Shown: positions 42,337 to 51,301 of the stretch, piece by piece
How the letters are laid out: every line of letters starts with the position of its first letter
Numbering within the stretch: position 1 is the stretch's first letter
Source of the DNA: Rhizobiales bacterium 64-17
GTDB lineage: Bacteria > Pseudomonadota > Alphaproteobacteria > Rhizobiales > Xanthobacteraceae
Direction: 5' to 3'
DNA: 64,000 nucleotides
Assembly (NCBI GenBank): GCA_001899285.1
Contig: MKWA01000001.1
Span: 55,243-119,242, forward strand
The notes under the pieces: generated by a model
Told to the model about the DNA's origin: nothing
Databases searched by the model: none
The model's input: the letters and a program-made list of their open reading frames with translations, nothing else
Program-made: the position numbers and the translations under genes

Positions 42337-44106
42337 TCAACAGCCGAGAATGGTCGTGAAAGCCTGTTCCAAAGTCTGCCGCGGATCGCTAGTCAATTCC
42401 GGCGCACGGAATCCGACATAGCGGTCTGGCCGCACGAGCACGGCGCCGCTCCGGCCGATGCCGCGGACCTTTGCCCAGACGCCGCGGATGTCGATGTAAT
42501 CGCCGTCGTGCAGTCCGATCCGCAGCGCGGTCAGGGATATCCCGCGTGCAACGGCAAGCCCCTGCGCTGCATTCAGCCAGGCCTGACCTTCCTCGCCGGC
42601 GATCACAACGAAGCGACCCGCGCTGAACAGGGAGCTGATCGCGATCGGTGTGTCATCCTGCTGGATCAGTGCATGCGGCACGGGACTGCCCGGCCGCGTG
42701 TTCGGGCGATAAACCAGAACGGGATCGATCGGCTCCGGCGATGACGTCCCGTCCGGCACCAAAGCGCCAGCGGAATAAATATAACCGAAATCGACATTGT
42801 GATGCCGGAAGCCGATCCGCTGCGACAGAACCGCTTTCTGTACCGAGCGACGAATGCCATCGGCATTTTCGCCATCCTCCCACAGAATCTTCATCCGCTG
42901 CCAGTTCTGCTCCGGCGTCGCCGTCGGCGACAAGCCGAGCGCCTTGTCGATCGCAAACTGGTTGACGGCGTTCGCCGTCGCACGCTCGATATTGTTCTCT
43001 GCGACAGGCTTGCGCTCTGTCTCATAGCTGTCGAGCAGCGCATCATCGGCGCGGCCGGCGAGCACCGCCGCCAGCTTCCAGCACAGATTATAAGCGTCCT
43101 GGACTCCGCTGTTGAGACCAAGACCACCCGTCGGCGGATGGCGATGGCAGGCATCACCCGCAAGAAACACCCGGCCCGCGCGATATCGCTCCGCGATCAC
43201 CGAATCCATCTTCCATTCGCTGACGCCGACAATCTCGACGTTGAGCTGGCCGATGCCGAGCACCGCATACATCCGGTCGACCACCACCTGCCGATCGAAC
43301 GGGCCGTCGCCGCCGGTATAGGTCGCATGATAGACCCACTCTTCCGACTGATGCCCCCACTTCGTCGGCCCTTCCGGAAGCAACACGCCGCTGGCCCACG
43401 AACCGCCGTGATCCGGATTGACCAGAAAGCGCGTCAGGACATCGTGCCCGCTGGCATATCGCGACAGGTCCGCGCGGAAATGGACCGACGCCATCCGCAT
43501 CAGACTGCCACGGATCAGTTGCTTGATGCCGGCCATTGGACCGACCGTTCTGCCCCCATCCGCGCCGAGCAGATAGCGGCAACGCACGCGATAGCGCGTC
43601 TGCGTCGCGCGATCAGAGATGGTCGCGGTGACGCCCTGTTCGTCCTGTGCGAAATCGATCAATTCCTGATGGAAGCGAACGCACCCCGGCGCGTGCTTCT
43701 CCGCATGCGTCTTCAGGATCGGCTCAACGTAAATTTGCGGACAATTCGCCGGCCGGCAGGCGCTCGCGGCGACATAATCGGGATCGGCCGAGCCCGCACC
43801 CCAAGCCTCCACGCGGCCGATCTCCCGCCCGTAATATGGCCCCGGCCCCGCCAGTCCCGCGTACCAGCCGGCATATTTCATCTGCGCGGCCGGCGTGCCG
43901 GCGGCATAGACGTCCTCAGCAACGCCCATCTCGTGGAAAATCTCGAGCGTCCGCTGATTGAGAATGTGCGCCTTGGGATGCTTCGAGGTGGCCGGATGAT
44001 AGGTCACCAGCAGGGTGTCGACACCAAGCGCCGAGAGCAGGATCGACGCTGATAATCCGACCACGCCACCGCCGACGATCAAAATATCCGTCTCGACGTC
44101 CTGCAT
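42337..44106 (-). CDS. FAD-dependent phenol monooxygenase (TfdB/MhpA-like class A flavoprotein)
   Basis: This 589-residue enzyme has DILIVGGGVVGLSASILLSA at residues 8-27, KAHILNQRTLEIFHEMGVAE near 45-64 (the pattern of 2,4-dichlorophenol 6-monooxygenase), CRYLLGADGGRTVG near 177 and AGRVFLAGDACHRHPPTGG near 310, plus a C-terminal thioredoxin-like domain from about 470. It should hydroxylate a phenolic ring with NAD(P)H and O2. It is the last gene of the minus-strand operon that begins at 49982, 15 bases after the metallo-hydrolase. Its aromatic substrate is not identifiable. Confidence 0.91.
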   Translation of the reverse strand: MQDVETDILIVGGGVVGLSASILLSALGVDTLLVTYHPATSKHPKAHILNQRTLEIFHEMGVAEDVYAAGTPAAQMKYAGWYAGLAGPGPYYGREIGRVEAWGAGSADPDYVAASACRPANCPQIYVEPILKTHAEKHAPGCVRFHQELIDFAQDEQGVTATISDRATQTRYRVRCRYLLGADGGRTVGPMAGIKQLIRGSLMRMASVHFRADLSRYASGHDVLTRFLVNPDHGGSWASGVLLPEGPTKWGHQSEEWVYHATYTGGDGPFDRQVVVDRMYAVLGIGQLNVEIVGVSEWKMDSVIAERYRAGRVFLAGDACHRHPPTGGLGLNSGVQDAYNLCWKLAAVLAGRADDALLDSYETERKPVAENNIERATANAVNQFAIDKALGLSPTATPEQNWQRMKILWEDGENADGIRRSVQKAVLSQRIGFRHHNVDFGYIYSAGALVPDGTSSPEPIDPVLVYRPNTRPGSPVPHALIQQDDTPIAISSLFSAGRFVVIAGEEGQAWLNAAQGLAVARGISLTALRIGLHDGDYIDIRGVWAKVRGIGRSGAVLVRPDRYVGFRAPELTSDPRQTLEQAFTTILGC

Positions 44107-44121
44107 GGGCGACCCGCCGCG

Positions 44122-45009
44122 CTAGAGATCAATCCGCATCAAGTCCCGTGCGAGATGCAGCGAGCCCTTGTAGTTTTTCCGGATATCGGCTGCGACCTCG
44201 TCGAGCAGATGCGGCCCCATCAGCTCGACCCGCAGGTGCTTACCGGCAGCGCGCTTGAGCACTGGACTTAAGGAATCGAAATGCCCGAAATGCGTCGCCA
44301 CAAGGCTTTTGACCTGTGCGACGGATGCGAGCTGACCGAGCTCGGTCGGGCTGGTGTGCGCAGCAGTGCCGACGCCGGATTTGAGACGGTGCGCGATCAT
44401 CACCTCGGGGAAGGTGCATTCATGGATCAGCAGATCGGCGTTTCGGGCGAGCCTGCCGATATTCTCGCACGGCTCGGTGTCGCCGCTGAAGGTCACAATC
44501 TTGCCATCCGCTTCGATCCGAAATCCATAACAATGCGTGACCTCGGTTGGAATGTGCTTCACCTCCAACGCAGTCACGCTGAGATCGCCATCATGAAGGA
44601 TCTCACCCGCCTCATATTCCCGTACCATCGGCTGGATCGCCTCGAAATTCGCTTTCCGCGCCGGATATTTTGACCGCGCCCGGATATCCACGTCGAATGC
44701 CTCCAGCGACCGGCTGACGAAATGCTCGATCCCCTTGGGACCAACGATGGTCGGCCGTCCCTTGCGGTTCAGAATCCAGCTTTCGAGCAGGAAGAACGGC
44801 AGATCGGAGATGTGATCATGATGCAGATGCGTGATGAGCACGGTATCGACATCGGCCGGATTGACATTGGCCTGGATCATCCGGCGCGTCGCACCGTGAC
44901 CGCAATCGAGCATCACCGTCCGCCCGCTATCGAGCGTCAGCAGGATCGCGGTGTGGCAACGGTCGGGGTCCGGCAATGCGGCGGCCGTTCCGAGCATGGT
45001 GACGTGCAT
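44122..45009 (-). CDS. MBL-fold metallo-hydrolase (ribonuclease Z/arylsulfatase-like)
   Basis: This 295-residue metallo-beta-lactamase-fold protein has the zinc motif THLHHDHISD near residues 61-70, the bridging aspartate in FSGDTEP near 174, and later histidines in THFGHFD near 240. The short MLGTAAALP start resembles RNase Z-like hydrolases, but context points to a catabolic lactone or ester hydrolase. It lies between the TfdB-like gene (15 bases) and the VOC gene (23 bases). Confidence 0.88.
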   Translation of the reverse strand: MHVTMLGTAAALPDPDRCHTAILLTLDSGRTVMLDCGHGATRRMIQANVNPADVDTVLITHLHHDHISDLPFFLLESWILNRKGRPTIVGPKGIEHFVSRSLEAFDVDIRARSKYPARKANFEAIQPMVREYEAGEILHDGDLSVTALEVKHIPTEVTHCYGFRIEADGKIVTFSGDTEPCENIGRLARNADLLIHECTFPEVMIAHRLKSGVGTAAHTSPTELGQLASVAQVKSLVATHFGHFDSLSPVLKRAAGKHLRVELMGPHLLDEVAADIRKNYKGSLHLARDLMRIDL

Positions 45010-45032
45010 GACTGTCTCGCTGATCGAATGTT

Positions 45033-45506
45033 TCAGAACTGGGGATCGCTGTAGCCGGCAGGCGCCTGCTGGAATTCGATGACGATATTGTCCGGCCCTC
45101 GCACATAAAGGTTACGTCCCCCCTTGCGCGGCCCGGCCGGAACGGTTTGCGGATCGCTGAATGGCACGGCTCCCGCCGCCCGCATCAGCGGGACCACCGC
45201 GTCGATGTCTTCAACCTCGAAGGCAATATGAGCAAAACCCGTGTCGCAAGGGCGCAAGGTGTTGATGCGCTGGCCCTCCGGCGCGTGGTAGCGCATCAGC
45301 TCGATGGTGAAGTCGGACCGGATCGCAAAGACGATCTCAATCTCGGCGCCGGACACACCCGTCATTTGCTCTACGGCGTGACCTGACTGCCGTGCCGGGC
45401 TCGTCAAGCGAAACCCGAGCGTGTCACGGAAAAACCGCGCCGTCCCGTCCAGGTCATTCACCGTCAAGCCGGTGTGGTTCGTTCTGACAATGGGGCACAC
45501 ACCCAT
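45033..45506 (-). CDS. VOC family (glyoxalase/bleomycin resistance/extradiol dioxygenase-like) protein
   Basis: This 157-residue protein has two beta-alpha-beta-beta-beta modules. Module 1 starts TNHTGLTVNDLDGTARFF with metal histidine 10 or so, and module 2 has TGFAHIAFEVEDIDAVVP near 98-115 and YVRGPDNIVIEFQQ with a metal glutamate near 145. ATG 45506 follows GGAG by five bases and gives a normal VOC start; an earlier in-frame codon would overlap the FAD gene. The likely roles are metal-dependent epimerase, lyase or ring-fission accessory. The reaction is unknown. Confidence 0.86.
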   Translation of the reverse strand: MGVCPIVRTNHTGLTVNDLDGTARFFRDTLGFRLTSPARQSGHAVEQMTGVSGAEIEIVFAIRSDFTIELMRYHAPEGQRINTLRPCDTGFAHIAFEVEDIDAVVPLMRAAGAVPFSDPQTVPAGPRKGGRNLYVRGPDNIVIEFQQAPAGYSDPQF

Positions 45507-45519
45507 CTCTTTCTCCAGA

Positions 45520-46617
45520 TCAATGCAGCATGCCTGCGACATGGGTTGCGATGGCGAGCGCACCGGTAACGCCGGGGGTATCGATGCCGAGCAGGTTTAT
45601 TCCGCCGCGAACGCCATGCGCCGTTTCTCCGGCGATCAGCCAGTCCGAGACGGCCGCATCGCGGGCGATGCGCGGTCGGATACCCGAATAGCCGGGCGTC
45701 AGCGCATCCGCGCGAATCTCTGGGTAATACCGGCGAACAGCAGCGACGACATCAATCAGCCGAGCCGGATCAACGCGATAGTCGACGGTCTCGCTCCATT
45801 CGAGGTCAGGCCCGAACTTGCCTTGCCCACCGATGTCGAACGTGAACGATCCGCCGCGCGACAAGGTTTCGCCGACCGGCACGATCAGCCGCTCGAATGG
45901 CTTTTGTCCGGCGTAGGAAAAGAAATTTCCCTTGGCGAAGAAAATTCGTGGCGTGTGGCCCGTGCCGAACAGCGGGCGGGACAATTCCTCTGCGCCCAGT
46001 CCTGCAGCGTTGACGAACACATCGCAGGCGATTTCATAAGTCTCCCCGTCAGCAACGGCGACGGCGACAACGAACCCGCCGTCGCTCGCAATAACCGACA
46101 CGATCCGCGACCCGAAAGAAAGCTGCCCCCCGGCCCGCTCCACATCGCCAGACAGTGACAGCATCAGCGCATGGGTATCGACGATCCCGGTGGACGGCGA
46201 GAGAATGGCTGCCTGACAGTGTAGGCTTGGCTCCAGTGCACGGGCCTCCTCGCCGCCGAGCAACACGAGATCATTGACGCCGGCGGCCTCGCCATAGTCC
46301 ATCAACGCGGCCAGTTGCTGCTCTTCGCTGTCGGAAGTGGCAATCATCATCTTGCCGACTTGGCGATGAGCGATGTCCCGCTCGACGCAATAGGTATACA
46401 GCGCATCGCGGCCCTGGCGGCACAACTGCGCCTTCAAGCTTCCCGGCCGATACAAGAAACCCGCATGGATCACCTCGTTGTTGCGCGAACTGGTGTGCAT
46501 CCCGAACGTCTTTTCAACTTCAATCAGGATAACCTCGCGGCCTTCGCCCGCGAGCTGTCGCGCAATCGCGAGACCAACGACACCGGCCCCGGCAACGATG
46601 CAATGAACCCGCTCCAT
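45520..46617 (-). CDS. FAD-dependent oxidoreductase (L-2-hydroxyglutarate oxidase LhgO-like, DAO family)
   Basis: This 365-residue DAO-fold flavoprotein has CIVAGAGVVGLAIARQLAG at residues 6-24, the LhgO-type SSRNNEVIHAGFLYRPGSLK near 43-62 and GIDTPGVTGALAIATHVAG near the C-terminus. It likely oxidises a 2-hydroxy acid to a 2-oxo acid. It starts one base overlapping the stop of the dienelactone-hydrolase gene and ends 13 bases before the VOC gene. In this operon it may act on a hydroxy-dicarboxylate formed after ring cleavage. Confidence 0.88.
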   Translation of the reverse strand: MERVHCIVAGAGVVGLAIARQLAGEGREVILIEVEKTFGMHTSSRNNEVIHAGFLYRPGSLKAQLCRQGRDALYTYCVERDIAHRQVGKMMIATSDSEEQQLAALMDYGEAAGVNDLVLLGGEEARALEPSLHCQAAILSPSTGIVDTHALMLSLSGDVERAGGQLSFGSRIVSVIASDGGFVVAVAVADGETYEIACDVFVNAAGLGAEELSRPLFGTGHTPRIFFAKGNFFSYAGQKPFERLIVPVGETLSRGGSFTFDIGGQGKFGPDLEWSETVDYRVDPARLIDVVAAVRRYYPEIRADALTPGYSGIRPRIARDAAVSDWLIAGETAHGVRGGINLLGIDTPGVTGALAIATHVAGMLH

Positions 46618-47354
46618 CAGGCCGTACCGAGAAGCGCCCGCTGTCCGGACGGCGAAGCCGCATGCGACCGGATGAAATCGAGCGACAGCCGATCAGCGCG
46701 CTGCGCGGCCGCTGCATTAAAGCTCGGCGAATGGGGCAACGCGAACTGGTGTCCGGCGCCGCCATGAACAGCCATGGCGACGTTCGGGTTGGGACTTAAT
46801 ACGCGGACGGTTTCGAGCCGCTCGTCTTCCGGGACATGAGGATCATTGCCGGCAAAGTGCAGCAGCAACGGGCGCAGCGCGGCCGACGTCACACCGAGAT
46901 ATTTACGGATGTTGACACCGTAATAGGCAACGTTGACGTCAGCATCGGTTTGCCCAGCGCTGAGATAGGCCAGCCGCCCTCCGAGACAATAGCCTAGCAC
47001 CGCGACAAAACCGTTGCAGGACGACGATCCGCGCAGATGCGTGATTGCGGCTTGGACATCGCGCATGGCGGCGGCGTCGTCGAAACCCTGATTGAGCGCC
47101 ATGGCACGTGCCGTTTGCGCCGGATCGGGATTCGCCGGATCGTTATTCAACTCCAGACCCGGCGCCTGCCGCCAGAACAGGTCCGGCACAAGAACGTCGA
47201 ATCCCTGCGCGGCGAACCAGTCCGCCGTTCGTCGCGTCGGCTGATTGACACCACAGATATAGTGCAGAAGCACCAACCCCGGCGCCGGCGTTTGCGCGGA
47301 CTGCGCCCGATAGGCACGGAAGGAACCATCCACGACGCGAATATCGACATACAT
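46617..47354 (-). CDS. Dienelactone hydrolase family protein
   Basis: This 245-residue alpha/beta hydrolase of the DLH family has the nucleophile cysteine in VLGYCLGGRLAYLS near residue 119, the acid residue in FAGNDPHVP near 168 and the histidine in VHGGAGHQFAL near 200, which completes a Cys-Asp-His triad as in carboxymethylenebutenolidase. It would open a lactone produced in aromatic catabolism. ATG 47354 is preferred; earlier in-frame codons run into the permease gene. The next gene overlaps its stop by one base. Confidence 0.9.
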   Translation of the reverse strand: MYVDIRVVDGSFRAYRAQSAQTPAPGLVLLHYICGVNQPTRRTADWFAAQGFDVLVPDLFWRQAPGLELNNDPANPDPAQTARAMALNQGFDDAAAMRDVQAAITHLRGSSSCNGFVAVLGYCLGGRLAYLSAGQTDADVNVAYYGVNIRKYLGVTSAALRPLLLHFAGNDPHVPEDERLETVRVLSPNPNVAMAVHGGAGHQFALPHSPSFNAAAAQRADRLSLDFIRSHAASPSGQRALLGTA

Positions 47355-47365
47355 CTGGCGGCTCC

Positions 47366-48124
47366 CTAATGTTCGCCGCTTTCGACGTACCAAGGGCACA
47401 GCCGCGCCCGCAGCAGCCGGAGCAACCGGTCGCCGACAAAGCCGATCACCGCGATGGTGACGATGCCAGCAAACAAATCAGCCGTGTGAAATGTCTGCTG
47501 CGCCGTGAGGATCATGTAGCCAAGGCCGGTATCCGCGGCGACCATCTCCGCGGCAATGATCACGATCAGTGCGACCGCGAAACTGATGCGCGCGCCAGTC
47601 ATGATCAGCGGCAGGCTGTTCTGAAACACCACTTTGAGCAGCATCTCATCCGATTTCGCACCGAGAATGCGCGCGGCCTCGACCACCGAGCGCGGGACGC
47701 TTCGCACGCCCGCATAGGTGTTCAGCATGATCGGGAAAATGCAGGCATAGACAATAACAAACACCTTCGAACTCTGCCCGATGCCAAGCCAAAGAATTGC
47801 CAGCGGTAGGATCGCCAATGGCGACACCGGGCGGAACATCTCGATAATCGGGTCGACATAATCGTCGACGACCCGGAACCATCCCATCAGCGTGCCGATC
47901 ACCACGCCCAGAACCAGCGCAATGCTGTAGCCGAGCACGATCCGCAGCATGCTGGCTTTGACATGGGTCTGCAGTTCGCCGGTCGAGAGCAGATGGCCGA
48001 TCTGCCGGAGCGTTTCCGACGGCGACGTCAGAACGAAATTCTCCACCAGATGAAAGCGAACGGCACCCTCCCAGATGGCAAGGAACACCAGGATTGATAT
48101 GAGGCCCCTGATCTTTGCTGTCAT
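47366..48124 (-). CDS. ABC transporter permease (NitT/TauT/SsuC type)
   Basis: This 252-residue inner-membrane protein has about six helices and the EAA loop with ASMLRIVLGYSIALVLGVV near residue 60 and VVFQNSLPLIMTGARISFAVA near 150-170. Its ATG overlaps the ATPase stop by four bases. It is the only permease near the two paralogous receptors at 40993-42138 and 48906-49982, so it probably serves both. Confidence 0.93.
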   Translation of the reverse strand: MTAKIRGLISILVFLAIWEGAVRFHLVENFVLTSPSETLRQIGHLLSTGELQTHVKASMLRIVLGYSIALVLGVVIGTLMGWFRVVDDYVDPIIEMFRPVSPLAILPLAILWLGIGQSSKVFVIVYACIFPIMLNTYAGVRSVPRSVVEAARILGAKSDEMLLKVVFQNSLPLIMTGARISFAVALIVIIAAEMVAADTGLGYMILTAQQTFHTADLFAGIVTIAVIGFVGDRLLRLLRARLCPWYVESGEH

Positions 48125-48891
48125 GATGCGGCCCGCTGCATGCCGGCATCGATCGACGCACGCATCCGGCTGGCGATATCTGCAAAGGCAGTCGACGCAT
48201 GATCCCGCGGACGCGGTAGATCGACCACGAAGCTCTCGCGGATCGAAGCGGGCCGCGCGCCGAACACATGCACCTCGTCAGCGAGAAAAGCCGCTTCCTC
48301 GACGCTATGGGTCACGAAAATGATGGTCTTTTTCGTCTTCTCCCAAGTGTCGAGAAGCTGACGCTGCAACTGCTCGCGGGTGATCGCATCGATCGCGGCG
48401 AACGGCTCGTCCATCAGCAGCACGCCGGGATCGACGGCCAGTGCTCGAGCGATGCCGACGCGCTGCCGCATGCCACCGGAAATCTGATGCGGATAGGCTT
48501 TCTCGAAGCCGCGCAATCCTACCAGACCGATCAGTTCGTCGAGCACCACGGCATCGGGGCGGTCGCGCCGGCCGCGATTTTTACGCAACCGCAGCCCGAA
48601 CATGATGTTATCCGCGACATTGCACCACGGGAACAAGGCATAGTCCTGAAACACCATCGCGCGGTCTGGTCCAGGCCCGGCGACAGGCTTGCCATCGACC
48701 ATGATTTCGCCGGACGACGGCACATCGAGGCCGGCAATACACCGGAGAAACGTGCTCTTCCCGCATCCGCTTGGCCCAAGCAGGCAGATGAACTTTCCGT
48801 TCTCGATGTTGACGCTGAGCTGATCCAGAACCACCAGTTTCTGGTTGCCGATCTGGAAATGCTTATTCACATTGAGCGCGTTGATCTGCAT
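48121..48891 (-). CDS. ABC transporter ATP-binding protein (NitT/TauT/SsuB type)
   Basis: This 256-residue ATPase has Walker A GPSGCGKST near residue 42, C-loop ISGGMRQR near 142 and Walker B VLLMDEPFAAIDA near 163. ATG 48891 (MQINALNV) is used; earlier in-frame codons overlap the receptor gene. It lies 14 bases after the receptor stop and overlaps the permease. It energises the importer of the TfdB-like catabolic operon. Confidence 0.93.
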   Translation of the reverse strand: MQINALNVNKHFQIGNQKLVVLDQLSVNIENGKFICLLGPSGCGKSTFLRCIAGLDVPSSGEIMVDGKPVAGPGPDRAMVFQDYALFPWCNVADNIMFGLRLRKNRGRRDRPDAVVLDELIGLVGLRGFEKAYPHQISGGMRQRVGIARALAVDPGVLLMDEPFAAIDAITREQLQRQLLDTWEKTKKTIIFVTHSVEEAAFLADEVHVFGARPASIRESFVVDLPRPRDHASTAFADIASRMRASIDAGMQRAAS

Positions 48892-48905
48892 GACGCAATC
48901 CCGCT

Positions 48906-49982
48906 TCAACGCTCCCACGGACCCAGATAATCGCTGATCGGCCCCGACAGATTTTGCAGCTTGATCTTGTACAGACTATCGACCACCGGATCAGGCTGAC
49001 GCCCGATCTCGGCAATCACGGGGTCGATGAACTTCTTCGCCGGCTCGTACCAGTATTTCTCGAATATTGCTTTCGGATCCGCGATCGGCTGCAGCTCTTT
49101 GGCCTTGAGCATCAGATAATAGTAATCCCAGATACTGGGCATGACCTGATAGCCGTTCCGCGGAAAATAGAACATCCGCATGTTCTTGTAGACGGATTCC
49201 GACAATTTCAGTCGGCGCCCGAGAATCGCCCGCGCCTCATCGACATTGTCGTCGATCCAGCGATGCGCCTCGATCATCGATTTCACCAGCTTGCGTACAT
49301 CATCGGGGTTCTTGTCGGCCCAATCGCGACGAACGATCAGCGCGTTCAGCACGGCGTAAGGATTCCATTCGGTGTCGTTGACAAGACGCTTTCCCTGGCC
49401 CGCCTGTTCGGTCATCGTGTCAAACGGCGGCCACGTATAGATCGCATCAACCTGTCCACTCGCTAGCAGCCCGCCCATTTGCGGGAACGGCACCGGCACT
49501 TCGGTCAATGCGCTCCGCTCGATTCCGGCTTTCGCGACCGCGTTCGAAATCCACAAATTGGTGATAGTGCCCTTGGGCAATGTGCCGAGTTTCTTGCCCT
49601 TGAGGTCGGAGAAAGATTTGATCGTGGTCTCCCCAGAGCGCACGAAGATCGAACCTGCCGGGTGCTGCGGCGTGTTCATTCCTCCGGAAACGAGGAAATA
49701 AACGCTCACGCCCTGCGATGCGAGATTGATCATGGAGTTGCCGCCGGCTTCCACGGCCTGGAGATCTCCCGACAGCAACCCCTGAAGTGCCGAAGGGCCG
49801 GTCTGAAACAGCTTCAGCTCGACATCAAGACCGTTCTTTTTGAAGAAGCCTTTTTCATCGGCGATGATGTCCGCCTGATTGGCTACCGGCATATGGCCGA
49901 TCTTGATCGTTTCAGCGTGTGCAATCGTCCCGATGGTGATCAACCATCCCACGAAAAGAACCAAACCTTTCAAGATACGCAT
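48906..49982 (-). CDS. ABC transporter substrate-binding protein (NitT/TauT type)
   Basis: This 358-residue receptor has a signal peptide (LKGLVLFVGWLITIGTIAHA). The mature part has IKIGHMPVANQADII and VELKLFQTGPSALQGLLSGD near 60-79. A clear GGAGGA Shine-Dalgarno lies six bases before ATG 49982. It is the first gene of the operon 49982-42337, and a composite operator-like site lies at 50071-50100. Its close paralog is at 40993-42138, with shared WPPFDT and YFPRNGYQ-MPSIWD segments. Confidence 0.92.
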   Translation of the reverse strand: MRILKGLVLFVGWLITIGTIAHAETIKIGHMPVANQADIIADEKGFFKKNGLDVELKLFQTGPSALQGLLSGDLQAVEAGGNSMINLASQGVSVYFLVSGGMNTPQHPAGSIFVRSGETTIKSFSDLKGKKLGTLPKGTITNLWISNAVAKAGIERSALTEVPVPFPQMGGLLASGQVDAIYTWPPFDTMTEQAGQGKRLVNDTEWNPYAVLNALIVRRDWADKNPDDVRKLVKSMIEAHRWIDDNVDEARAILGRRLKLSESVYKNMRMFYFPRNGYQVMPSIWDYYYLMLKAKELQPIADPKAIFEKYWYEPAKKFIDPVIAEIGRQPDPVVDSLYKIKLQNLSGPISDYLGPWER

Positions 49983-50070
49983 GGCATTCCTCCGCTCTGG
50001 CAGCGTGACATCAATCGGCCACCCCGGCTGGCCGACGGCTTTCCGAAACCGTAGTCGCAGCAAGAAATAA

Positions 50071-50100
50071 TATATGACTTAATAACATATTTTGTCACTC
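50071..50100 (-). promoter_or_regulatory. Operator-like composite upstream of the receptor-TfdB operon (site C)
   Basis: TATATGA at 50071-50077 and TTTGTCACTC at 50091-50100 lie exactly 20 bases apart (start to start), and ATATG-N9-CATAT at 50072-50090 forms an inverted repeat between them. The site lies about 90-118 bases before the receptor ATG at 49982. Its right half, TTTGTCACTC, is identical to that of site B, the site beside MarR copy 2. Confidence 0.6.
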
Positions 50101-50273
50101 GTCAACAGATCCGCCTCATATGATGCACTGTTTCGGCAGCCACCGGCCGACCACACGGTCCGGGCAGATGTCGCTAAAGGTTGTGTTATCTCAGTGCTAT
50201 ACCGTTGCCAGACGTTCGCCGCAGCGCCGATATGGCGCCATCGCGTGGACGATCCGGCGCACCGCTCACGGCG

Positions 50274-51110
50274 TTATGTTGCCATCGCCGTCACGCGATC
50301 CGTTCCCGCGAGTTGCGGCCATGCTGCCTCCGTGGCCGCAATCGCACAATTTTCACGCCAGTCGCGATTCGGCGACCAGCGGCCGGCAACAATGCGACGG
50401 CCGTTGAATTCATCCGCATCCGGGCCGCAAAGCCACAGCAAGGGCGCCACCATCGCTTCAGGTTGCACGAATGCCGTCCGGTCAACGCCCGCAACGATCG
50501 GCACCATCTGCGTATCGGCCGGGCCACCCGGTATCAGCACATTGGCCGTAACGCCCGTCCCGGCGAGTTCTTTCGCCAGGATCGACGTATGCGCCTCAAT
50601 CGCCGCTTTGCTACCACCATAGGGCGCAAACCCGAACCGCAACATCGAGTCAAAGTTTGTCGTCACATTGACGACCCGGCCAAACCGGTTGGCCAGCATC
50701 GCGGGAATAAACGCACGCGCCATCAGAAAACCGCCGATCACATTCACGTCGATCATGCGACGCCAAGCCGCGACGGTTATTTCCCAGGTCCGGGGCGGAG
50801 ATTCCAGAAAATCGCGCTTTATCGCACCCTGCCCGAGTCCGGCATTGTTGACGAGAACGTCCATTCTACCGAACTGACGCATCGCCAGCTGCTGGACACG
50901 CGCGACATCGTCCGGCGCACTGATATCCGCTGTGACCGCCATGACGCCCACACGCCCCTGCCGGCGCAGATCATCATCCATGTCGCGCAGTGCCTCAGAC
51001 GAAACATCGACCAGAACGACATTACATCCGTTCGCGGCTACACCGCGCGCCATTGCGGCACCGAGGCCGCTTGCCGCGCCGGTCACCAGCACCGTCATTG
51101 GGTCTGCCAT
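50274..51110 (-). CDS. SDR family NAD(P)-dependent oxidoreductase
   Basis: This 278-residue short-chain dehydrogenase has VTGAASGLGAAMARG near the N-terminus, NNAGLGQGAIK near 90, and the catalytic pair in APYGGSKAAI near 167 with a serine in TTNFDS upstream. The C-terminus is long and divergent. ATG 51110 is chosen because AGGG lies six bases upstream; earlier in-frame codons are less favoured. It is divergent from MarR copy 2 (190 bases apart) and lies upstream of the receptor operon on the same strand. A role in oxidising or reducing a pathway alcohol is plausible. Confidence 0.88.
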   Translation of the reverse strand: MADPMTVLVTGAASGLGAAMARGVAANGCNVVLVDVSSEALRDMDDDLRRQGRVGVMAVTADISAPDDVARVQQLAMRQFGRMDVLVNNAGLGQGAIKRDFLESPPRTWEITVAAWRRMIDVNVIGGFLMARAFIPAMLANRFGRVVNVTTNFDSMLRFGFAPYGGSKAAIEAHTSILAKELAGTGVTANVLIPGGPADTQMVPIVAGVDRTAFVQPEAMVAPLLWLCGPDADEFNGRRIVAGRWSPNRDWRENCAIAATEAAWPQLAGTDRVTAMAT

Positions 51111-51238
51111 GACACGCCCTACCTTCGCCATACCGGCGAGCGCACCCGCAAGCATTGAAAGCCCGCCGTGAGCCCGGTTCGCTCCGGTCGCGAGTTCTGG
51201 CGAGCCCCCTCGCTCCTGGCGTAAAATACCTTTTCAAG

Positions 51239-51271
51239 TATTATATGATATAATAATATACTTTGTCACTC
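51239..51271. promoter_or_regulatory. Operator-like composite in the SDR / MarR copy 2 divergent region (site B)
   Basis: TATTATATGATATAATA at 51239-51255 is a perfect 17-base palindrome around a central G. TATATGA at 51242-51248 is followed exactly 20 bases later by TTTGTCACTC at 51262-51271. The site lies 31 bases before the MarR ATG and 130 bases before the SDR start, so it fits autoregulation and control of the SDR. The surrounding sequence is far more AT-rich than the neighbouring genes. Confidence 0.65.
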
Positions 51272-51301
51272 ATAAATCAGCAGAACGCACCGGCTACCGC
51301 C

